Shown: piece after piece, positions 1 to 5,271 of the stretch | How positions within the stretch are numbered: position 1 is the stretch's first letter | Layout of the letters: each line of letters opens with the position of its first letter | NCBI GenBank assembly: GCA_903943625.1 | Contig: CAJAPL010000211.1 | Location: forward strand, 1 to 5,271 | DNA length: 5,271 nt | Direction: 5' to 3' | DNA from: an uncultured bacterium | Lineage (GTDB): Bacteria > Patescibacteriota > Gracilibacteria > Absconditabacterales > Absconditicoccaceae | Position numbers and translations under genes: made by a program | Notes under the pieces: generated by a model | The model's input: the letters and a program-made list of their open reading frames with translations, nothing else | Databases searched by the model: none | What the model was told of the DNA's origin: nothing

Positions 1-2
1 TT

Positions 3-362
3 ATTATAGACATATTTATGATGGTTTTTATAGGCAGATTGAGGCCAGATAATGCGCTAATTTTTTTATATGACTTCAGTTTCCCATCTGGCCACACAAC
101 TATGGCAACTATTCTATTCCTTACCGTTTGGGTTATATTTGAAAATGATATCAAATCCAAACAAAATCAATTTTGGTTTTTCCTATTATGTTTTATCCCA
201 ATAATTGTTATCTGATTTAGTAGAATATATCTAAATGTACATTGGTTTAGTGATGTAATGTGATGATTCTTTTTGTGAGTATTCTGGATAACGTTTATGA
301 TACTTATACTCAGATTTATAATGGCAAACAAGTTGGATAAAGACGTTATTAATATCCCATAG
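3..362 (+). CDS. PAP2-family membrane phosphatase (3' part, UGA read as Gly)
   Basis: The frame is open from the window edge to a TAG at 360-362, so the N-terminus is missing; ATGs at 18 and 21 are probably internal. About 119 residues are visible. PAP2 enzymes remove phosphate from lipid phosphates such as phosphatidic acid, phosphatidylglycerol phosphate or undecaprenyl pyrophosphate at the membrane. Motif I is seen as GRLRP (33-47), motif II as PSGH (84-95), and motif III as SR (219-224), then His (240-242) and Asp (252-254) with the family spacing SR-x5-H-x3-D. Hydrophobic stretches lie at about 99-130, 170-215 and 255-320. Four in-frame UGA codons (213, 261, 264, 276) read as glycine; the first falls just before motif III, so a standard-code reading would lose the catalytic histidine. 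The lysine that usually opens motif I (Kx6RP) is methionine here (21-23). The family is certain; the lipid substrate is not. Confidence 0.9.
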
Positions 363-374
363 GGGGCTTATAAT
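346..374 (+). promoter_or_regulatory. Possible weak promoter for the flavoprotein gene
   Basis: A TATAAT box lies at 369-374, and a poor -35 match, TTATTA, at 346-351 with a 17-base spacer. Transcription would start near 381, about 20 bases before the ATG at 401. The site overlaps the end of the phosphatase gene. In such AT-rich DNA a chance TATAAT is likely, and the two genes could equally be co-transcribed across the 38-base gap. A purine run, AGGGGG, at 361-366 is too far from the ATG to be its ribosome binding site. Confidence 0.25.
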
Positions 375-400
375 TAAATCTTTAGATACAATGATATAAA

Positions 401-1480
401 ATGCAAGATAAGATTTGGGATGTGATTATAGTAGGATGATGAGCTGCATGATTGTTTTGTGGTATTTTTGCTGATAAAAAATTTGATAAACTAATATTAG
501 AAAATTCTAAAAGAGTATGAACAAAGATTTTGCTTTCTGGAGGATGAAGATGTAATGTTACGAATATAAACCTAGATCCAGATAATGATTATGTATGAGA
601 TAATATTAAACCGCTACATAGTATTTTTCATAAATTATCAAATCATGATGTGATAAACCGGTTTTCTGGTAGATGACTCACTATGCATGAAGAAAAATAT
701 GGAAAAATGTTTCTTGACTGCGAAAAGTCTGCCAGGTTAGTTGAACTGCTTGTCCAAGAGGCTAAAGATAACAATAACCAGATTTTGTTTGAACAATGAG
801 TTTTGGATGTAGAAAAGAAAGATGATCTATTTATAGTTAAATCAAATAATGAAGAGTATATATGCAGGAATCTTGTGATTTCTAGCTGATGAAAGAATTT
901 CCCCCAAATATGAGCGACTTGAATAGCATGGGATATAGCTAAACACTTTTGAATAGAGACGGTAGAGGCTTATCCTTGTTTGTCTTGAGTAGAAACTATT
1001 CAAGATGTTTCTGTCTTGACTGGAAGTGCTGTTGAAGTTGAAGCGATCGTAACATATTGAAAAAAAGTAGTATTCAAAAATAAATGACCATTATTATTTA
1101 CACATCGATGACTTTCAGGTCCTGCGGTATTTGATATTGGATTGTTTATTTGAAGAGAATTAGCCACAAGTAAATTGGCGGATTATGAATTAACTGTGAT
1201 ATTTGATATGGGACAATTAAATGAAAAAACTGTTAATTTTTTTGGTTTATCTGACAAAGATTGTGAAAGAAAATTTCAAATAACGTGATTTAGGCCTTGG
1301 GAACTTGCAAAAGCCACTTGATGATGAATAAAATTATCTGAGCTTGATAATAATTTACAGTCAAAAAAGGTGCCATGACTTTATTTTGTTGGAGAGGCCT
1401 GTGATATTACTGGTAGAACTTGAGGGTATAACTTGCAATGGGCATGGAGTAGTGGATATGTAGTAGGGAAGGCATTATAA
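401..1480 (+). CDS. HI0933/YhiN (BaiN-like) family FAD-dependent protein, compact form
   Basis: With UGA as glycine this is one 359-residue frame from ATG 401 to TAA 1478-1480. It belongs to the HI0933-like flavoproteins, predicted cytoplasmic FAD-dependent oxidoreductases; gut BaiN is linked to bile-acid dehydroxylation, but most members have no known substrate. Visible motifs: the dinucleotide-binding loop VGGGAAG (11-17); the family signature KILLSGGGRCNVTN (42-55); SSGGKNFPQIGATG (161-174); FTHRGLSGPAVFDI (233-246); ATGGGIKLSE (305-314); and the C-terminal FAD motif VPGLYFVGEACDITGRTGG (324-342) followed by YNLQWAWSSGY (343-353). Twenty-four of its 40 glycines are UGA, including a UGA triplet run at 1319-1327. 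The start is fixed by the FAD loop lying close to the N-terminus; no Shine-Dalgarno sequence is visible. Family members are usually around 390-420 residues. Here the stretch between residues 246 and 299 is short, suggesting loss of most of the inserted helical subdomain. The family assignment is secure; the substrate is unknown. Confidence 0.96.
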
Positions 1481-1495
1481 ACTTTTTTTTCTTGT

Positions 1496-1529
1496 CCTCC
1501 TTTGTAAAAGGAGGGGTGGTGCGAAGCAC
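1496..1529. repeat. Tandem hairpins, candidate REP-like intergenic element
   Basis: The first hairpin pairs CCTCCTTT (1496-1503) with AAAGGAGG (1507-1514) over a GTA loop. Five bases later GTGC (1519-1522) pairs with GCAC (1526-1529) over a GAA loop; its core GCGAAGC is a well-known exceptionally stable mini-hairpin. Neither is followed by a run of T on the plus strand, so they do not look like standard intrinsic terminators, although they sit just after the flavoprotein stop codon and could protect the mRNA 3' end. A T-run at about 1483-1490 precedes the first hairpin. That this is a repeat family is inference, because only one copy is visible. Confidence 0.4.
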
Positions 1530-1553
1530 AGGAAGATTTATAATTATTATTTG

Positions 1554-1572
1554 TGGGGCTTTTTGCGCCCCA
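1554..1572. other. GC-rich hairpin in the intergenic region
   Basis: TGGGGC (1554-1559) pairs with GCCCCA (1567-1572) over a seven-base TTTTTGC loop. The loop holds the T-run, so this is not arranged like an intrinsic terminator on either strand. It forms a cluster with the two hairpins 25-60 bases upstream. Confidence 0.45.
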
Positions 1573-1882
1573 ACCTCTACAACATACTAAAACGCTTTGC
1601 TTGGACTGAGTTTCTTTTCTTTGTTCTTTTGGCATTGCCCCAAAAAGTATGGAAAAAACTCTAGAAAAATCATCCGCCATTTTGATTTTTCCTTGGTTTG
1701 TTTAGTCGATGTAATCTTTTCAGCTGGAATTAAATATATAATTATTGCTATGAAAAATGTCGTTATGAGTAAGATTGATAACCTCTAGTTGTCAAAAGAT
1801 AGATAAAACAGCTATTTGTAAATAATAACATACTAGTATAGGAAATATACCAAGAGATCTGGAAGATAAATTCAGATTTTTT

Positions 1883-1909
1883 TTGAAGTTTATGTTTTTG
1901 GAATATAAT
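1883..1909 (+). promoter_or_regulatory. Candidate promoter overlapping a perfect palindrome
   Basis: A consensus -10 box TATAAT lies at 1904-1909, with a partial -35 match TTGAAG at 1883-1888; the 15-base spacer is shorter than ideal. Transcription would begin near 1916, giving a leader of about 30 bases before the ATG at 1946. The -10 box is the first half of a perfect 14-base palindrome, TATAATTAATTATA (1904-1917), placed where a repressor could block transcription. In AT-rich DNA both could be chance. Confidence 0.35.
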
Positions 1910-1945
1910 TAATTATACAAATTTTATCCTTTATCCAAAAGCACC

Positions 1946-2362
1946 ATGGAAAAAGCAAATTTACAATCATCTTCAGAATCTTTATGAAAGATTACCAAGC
2001 TAGTTGATAGTATCAATCAGACTTGTGAAATGATTATTTCAGCACTTGATGCAAATTCTAAGTCAGTATGAATTTATGGGATTAGTTTAACTGAAAAAAT
2101 GGATACGGATCTTGTGGATATTATACTCCATAAAATTGCAGAGATGCAGACACATTTGATACAACTTCAGTTAAGAGTGAATAAGGAATTCTCTGGTAAT
2201 AAAAAAGATGTTATGAATATTATTTCTTCACTTAAAGATACTTGAGATAATCTAGACAATCTGCTTTTGGGAAATGGGTTTTATAGGAATAATTTTGAGA
2301 TGCCAATTAGAGAACTACAGACTATGATAGAGAGAGTATATGAAGAAGTGCATGTGAAGTAA
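1946..2362 (+). CDS. Uncharacterised small, probably helical protein
   Basis: ATG 1946 to TAA 2360-2362 gives 138 residues when three in-frame UGA codons (14th, 43rd and 101st) are read as glycine. I do not recognise a family. The sequence is rich in Leu, Ile, Glu, Asp, Lys, Asn and Gln, with heptad-like spacing of hydrophobic residues (for example around ITKLVDSINQTCEMIISAL and IAEMQTHLIQLQLRV). This suggests several amphipathic helices or a short coiled coil. It has no signal peptide, long membrane segment or cysteine motif, so it is probably cytoplasmic. The glycines fall at likely helix breaks. No Shine-Dalgarno sequence precedes the ATG, and a candidate promoter lies about 40 bases upstream. 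It is probably monocistronic, flanked by a non-coding stretch upstream and a terminator downstream. Codon use resembles its neighbours. That the gene is real is supported by the long frame, the promoter and the terminator. Confidence 0.75.
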
Positions 2363-2377
2363 TTGTTTAACTGCTCG

Positions 2378-2409
2378 ATTGTAACGTTGTTTCATTGTGA
2401 CAATGTAAC
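2378..2409. repeat. Three short ATTGTRAC-like direct repeats
   Basis: ATTGTAAC (2378-2385), ATTGTGAC (2394-2401) and AATGTAAC (2402-2409) lie between the small gene's stop codon and the terminator, with start-to-start spacings of 16 and 8 bases. CATTG (2393-2397) and CAATG (2401-2405) can also form a small stem. The repeats are imperfect and short, so chance is possible. Confidence 0.25.
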
Positions 2410-2440
2410 ATTAATCTGTTGTGAATTTCTGAAAATATAA

Positions 2441-2474
2441 AAAAACCGTTGTGCGTGGTGCTGCAACGGTTTTT
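2441..2474. terminator. Bidirectional intrinsic terminator between convergent genes
   Basis: AAAAACCGTTG (2441-2451) pairs with CAACGGTTTTT (2464-2474) as a perfect 11-base-pair stem over a 12-base loop. The GC-rich core CCGTTG/CAACGG is flanked by A-runs and T-runs, so a U-tract follows the hairpin on either strand (five T's on the plus strand, seven on the minus strand). It lies 78 bases after the stop of the small plus-strand gene and 50 bases beyond the stop of the minus-strand ATPase gene, as expected for a shared terminator of convergent transcripts. Confidence 0.88.
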
Positions 2475-2524
2475 CTAAAATTATATTTTATTTGCAAGTT
2501 ACTTAAGTCTGAACTATATTATAG

Positions 2525-5271
2525 TTATTTCTGACTCCATACGACTCTCTCTTCTCAGTTTATCTCTTTAAATTCTTTGGCTTTTACTTTAATCTTATCT
2601 CAGATATTATAATATTTTTTCCACTCTACTCATGCTGGAGCAACAATGAAATTTTTATGTAAAAGTCACTCTACTCATTTTACGGTTACAAACATTCAAT
2701 AATTGTAACTTAGTTTAATATATCATTCATATTCTTGTCAGATTTTAATATCTTTTATTGTGAAAGTACCAGCGCCTGCCTGTCCGGTAGCCAAGTCTCA
2801 TTGTTTTACAGTTTCAGTGTTAGATGGTTTGGGAGTTGATGGCTTTGATGTTCATGTATTTGTAGGCTTACTACTATCTGTTGCTGTTTGTTTAACTTCC
2901 TCTTTTGGCTGAGATGCCTCAAGTTTATTGACGTTTGGACATAGCTTTAAGAAATCATTATTTTCAGGGTCTAATCAGGCATTTTTGATTATATCATCCA
3001 ATTGTTTTAGGCAATCTTCTTTCTTTCATACTCGAATTACGAGCGGTCAGTTTTTTTCTATTCTAATTGTTTGGTGTTCATATATATCAAGATGTGTTGC
3101 TATCGATCAAATTTTCTCTCATTTTTTATACTTTATATTTGCTTGATCCTCAAGTCATTTTGGCTTAGTATATCGTATTGCTTTGTGTGAATTGTTGTCT
3201 GTATCAAATATAATTGAATCTGGTTCAATACCATCTATGTTAAACTCTCTAAAAAGATAGTCGTGATCTTGAATAAATTGATCTTCAAGGTTTTTCGTCT
3301 CTTGTTCGCTTAGTCACAATCATTCAAGCTTAGCTTTTTCAGATATTTTTTCTTGAATAGAAAATGTTTTTGCATTTCGAGCGTTCATCAGTCTTTCTAG
3401 CTGATCTTTTGGGGTCGCGTATCTTTGCCTTGATTGTTTGCGTATCTTGTCGATGAGTTCCAATGATCAATCTGGGGTTGATATTGGTAGTGTTTTCATA
3501 TTGAATGGGTCTGATGATATTCAATCTACCATAAGTCTTGTATATGCTGTGAATTTAGGCAATGATATAAGATCATTTACTCATATCATTTCTTTGAATT
3601 GACCAGTAATAATATCTGCATCATCTTTTCCTAAAGTAAAAGATATTATACTACCAACATTTCAAAATATTGCATCTTTAATCTCAGGTAGTAATTGTGA
3701 AGTATATTGGTTGGCAACTATAAGCGATAGCTTATATTTTCTAGCTTCTGATAATATAGTTACAAATGATTCTGTTGCAAAATTTTGAAACTCATCTATA
3801 TAAAGATAAAAATCTCTTCTCAAATGAGCTGGAGTATCTGCTCTAGACATGGCATCAATCTGGAATTTTGTAACTAATAATGATCAAATCATATTTGCAT
3901 TATCTTCTCCTATTCTTCATTTACTTAGATTTACAAGAATAATTTTTCATTCGTCCATGGCTTTCCTAAGGCTTAATTTTGTCCTTGGTTGACCAAATAT
4001 ATTTCTTACGAGTTTGGATGATAGAAATTGTCAAACTTTGTTTGTTATGGGTCATACTGCCTCTTCCCTTTGTTTATCATTTCGTTTATTAAATTCTGTT
4101 TGCCAAAACTTTAGCACTACACCATCTTTTACATTGCTTATCACTTCTTCTCTAAAGTTTTTATCTGTTAAGACTCTTAATATATGCATAAGTGTTGCAT
4201 TGGGATATTCTACAAGTGATAATACAACATTTCTAAGTATATATTCTAGTCTTGGTCATCGACTTGTCCCAAATAGTCTTTTGAATGTAGAAACGACTCA
4301 TGAGGCAACTAAATTTTTTCATTCTTCTGTATCTGATTGAAATAGATTGAATCATAACGGGAATTCTGAATCTGCCACATCAAATAATATCACGTCATTT
4401 ATTCTATTTGTGGGTATATGTTCTAATATAATATCTACAAGTTCTCCATGTGGATCTAATAACGCTAAGCCATTTCATGTTAACATATCGCTCTTGAGCA
4501 TATTTGCTATAAATGTAGATTTACCTGTTCATGTCTTACCGACAATATACATGTGTCTAAATTTATCATCTTTTTTTATCCCAAATCTTACCTTTTCTCA
4601 TCTATAGTCTGTATCTCAAAGTATAGTTAAATCTTTTTCATCTCGATTTTCTGAAGTGGGAATGTTTGTAGGATAGGGAAGTTTTCTATAAAGACAGTAT
4701 TCAAGTCATTTACTAAAATTTATTTTAGTCGGAATATGAAAAAGATTTATAACTTGATTAAAGGCTGCTCGCTTATATTTTTCAGATTTTTTTATTTTAA
4801 TTTTCCCGTCTGAAACAAATGGAGAAAATACTGATGTTATGTTTTTTTGAGCGCTTTCTTTAACGTATATATCTTTTGTCCTAAGTATATATGAAATTGA
4901 AGCCAATATCTCTTCTTTTGGGGCATTGTCGTCTTTTTTTTCTTCGACTTTTTTGGTCGCTCACCAAGCTCGTTTTATGAGTCATCATACTTTTTGTAAA
5001 GAATTTTTCTGCTTTTTAAATTTAAAATCAAAATATATATTCAATTTTGATTCTTTATCTATGTTGTTGTAAAGTGAAAGAATATCTTTCATGGGGTCCA
5101 TATAGGTCCCGTCTTTTGTGAATATGCTTTGTGAATGTAAAACTCATTCATCAGAAAAACGTATAAAATCTCTATTTACTGGCAAGATAAATGGCTCTAC
5201 GTCTTGTAAATCTGAGGTTGGGTAGTTAGAATAGAAGGTATTTTGAAAATAATTTTTGAAGGATTTTGGAA
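2525..5271 (-). CDS. VirD4/TraG-like conjugation ATPase with C-terminal S1 domain (N-terminus missing)
   Basis: The frame is open from the window edge down to TAA (2525-2527); 914 residues are visible, with about 40 UGA codons read as glycine. Such ATPases drive DNA or protein substrates into type IV secretion or conjugation channels at the inner membrane. Counting from the first full visible codon: about 1-215 resemble the N-terminal region of CPR TraG-like proteins (DUF8128-like, including NLFHIPT); FGIK and RHMYIVGKTGTGKST form the Walker A region (P-loop 244-252, 4514-4540), whose middle glycine is UGA; LLDPHGE and DVADSEFPLGFN follow; IILVNLSKGRIGEDNA precedes Walker B, FYLYIDEFQNF, with Asp492-Glu493 (near 3794); SEARKYKLSLIVANQ is the TraM-recognition-type segment. 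About 676-780 is unassigned. A Ser/Thr/Pro/Lys linker (about 783-835) leads to an S1/OB fold (about 841-914: GQEYEGYIKL, YGMFVTVKGVEGLLHKNFI, YYNIGDKIKVKAKEF). No transmembrane helix is visible; it could lie in the missing N-terminus. The ATPase assignment is firm; the transported substrate is unknown. Confidence 0.94.
2528..2749 (-). other. S1-type RNA/ssDNA-binding domain at the ATPase C-terminus
   Basis: The last 74 or so residues fit the S1 pattern: a first strand around GQEYEGYIKL, then the signature YGMFVTVKGVEGLLHKNFI, then YYNIGDKIKVKAKEF and a final strand ending VVWSQK. This matches the consensus G-x-V-...-G-x-F-V-x-L-...-G-L-L-H-x-S, ...-G-D-x-V-x-V-K-V, including aromatic Tyr/Phe on the binding face. 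S1 domains bind single-stranded RNA or DNA. Eight glycines at 2555-2740 are UGA, so standard-code annotation would break the domain. It is in frame with the ATPase with no stop between, so it is part of the same protein unless there is a processing event. Confidence 0.85.
2762..2923 (-). other. Low-complexity Ser/Thr/Pro/Lys linker in the ATPase
   Basis: About 53 residues rich in Ser, Thr, Pro, Lys and Gln, with repeats of the SKP/PKPS type, separate the ATPase part from the S1 domain, followed by a Gly/Ala-rich GQAGAG segment. It has no predicted fold and would act as a flexible tether. Most glycines of the GQAGAG part are GGN codons rather than UGA. Confidence 0.75.

Larger units (their letters stand above)
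1481..1945. other. Intergenic region without a convincing gene
   Basis: This 465-base stretch has no frame on either strand that looks like a protein under either code. The longest plus-strand frame (about 1591-1788) has no usual start, ribosome site or family motif, and the longest minus-strand frame runs back over about 100 bases of the flavoprotein gene. The first half (about 1490-1600) is richer in G and C than the rest of the window and carries three hairpins. The second half is AT-rich and ends in a possible promoter. No tRNA cloverleaf, CRISPR repeats or transposase remnant were seen. The hairpin-dense part could be a dispersed intergenic repeat or a structured RNA. Confidence 0.6.

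Noticed and set aside
1482..1514. Intrinsic terminator directly after the flavoprotein gene.
   Set aside because: The T-run lies before the hairpin rather than after it on the plus strand, and no U-tract follows the stem.
1381..1680. A minus-strand reading frame of 99 codons.
   Set aside because: It overlaps about 100 bases of the well-supported flavoprotein gene on the other strand and has no recognisable motif; its remainder runs through the hairpin patch.
1591..1788. A plus-strand reading frame of about 63-66 codons in the intergenic region.
   Set aside because: It would need a TTG start, has no ribosome site, no UGA codons and no family similarity I can recognise. It is kept only as part of the intergenic description.
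1481..1945. CRISPR array, tRNA gene or insertion-sequence remnant in the intergenic gap.
   Set aside because: No regularly spaced repeats, no cloverleaf with an anticodon loop, and no terminal inverted repeats or transposase-like frame were found.
2928..3146. A plus-strand frame opposite the C-terminal part of the ATPase.
   Set aside because: Antisense shadow with no motif of its own; the minus-strand frame continues uninterrupted through it into the S1 domain.
4014..4607. Two plus-strand frames opposite the ATPase gene.
   Set aside because: They are antisense shadows of the coding strand, which carries clear ATPase motifs in this interval.
1..5271. A cluster of pseudogenes broken by many stop codons.
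   Set aside because: All interruptions are UGA, none are UAA or UAG, frames show no shifts, and the UGAs fall on conserved glycines. Recoding explains the pattern; decay does not.
1..5271. UGA read as tryptophan (Mycoplasma-type code) or as selenocysteine.
   Set aside because: UGG is used at conserved tryptophans, UGA positions align to glycine motifs, and UGA is far too frequent for selenocysteine.

Overview
The window is AT-rich bacterial DNA that only makes sense if UGA is read as glycine (translation table 25). Under the standard code three of its four genes fall into short fragments and the fourth, a lipid phosphatase-like gene, stops before its catalytic histidine. With UGA as glycine each becomes one long frame whose UGA codons fall on invariant family glycines: the FAD-binding loop of a flavoprotein, the Walker A loop of a secretion ATPase, and a Gly-Gly-Gly written as three successive UGA codons. 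I counted 71 in-frame UGA codons in the four genes against about 40 GGN glycine codons. Tryptophan is always UGG, and visible stops are UAA or UAG. This code is known from Candidatus Gracilibacteria (BD1-5) and Candidatus Absconditabacteria (SR1), both CPR/Patescibacteria. The window alone does not decide between them.

Layout. Positions 1-362 (+) carry the 3' part of a PAP2-family membrane phosphatase. After a 38-base gap, 401-1480 (+) encodes a complete but compact HI0933/YhiN (BaiN-like) FAD-dependent protein. Positions 1481-1945 hold no convincing gene, but contain a GC-richer patch with three hairpins (about 1496-1572) and a possible promoter just before the next gene. Positions 1946-2362 (+) encode an unrecognised, probably helical 138-residue protein. 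A bidirectional hairpin terminator (2441-2474) separates it from a convergent gene that fills the rest of the window on the minus strand (5271-2525). That gene encodes at least 914 residues of a VirD4/TraG-like conjugation ATPase of the type common in CPR genomes, with a C-terminal S1-type nucleic-acid-binding domain behind a low-complexity linker. Its N-terminus lies beyond the window.

How the genes relate. The first two may share a transcript, but no common pathway is evident. The ATPase is transcribed separately and would act in DNA or protein transfer at the membrane, or in pilus-linked DNA handling. The observations most worth following up are the S1 domain on the ATPase and the shortened flavoprotein. 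I see no CRISPR array, RNA gene, transposase or recognisable new defence system.
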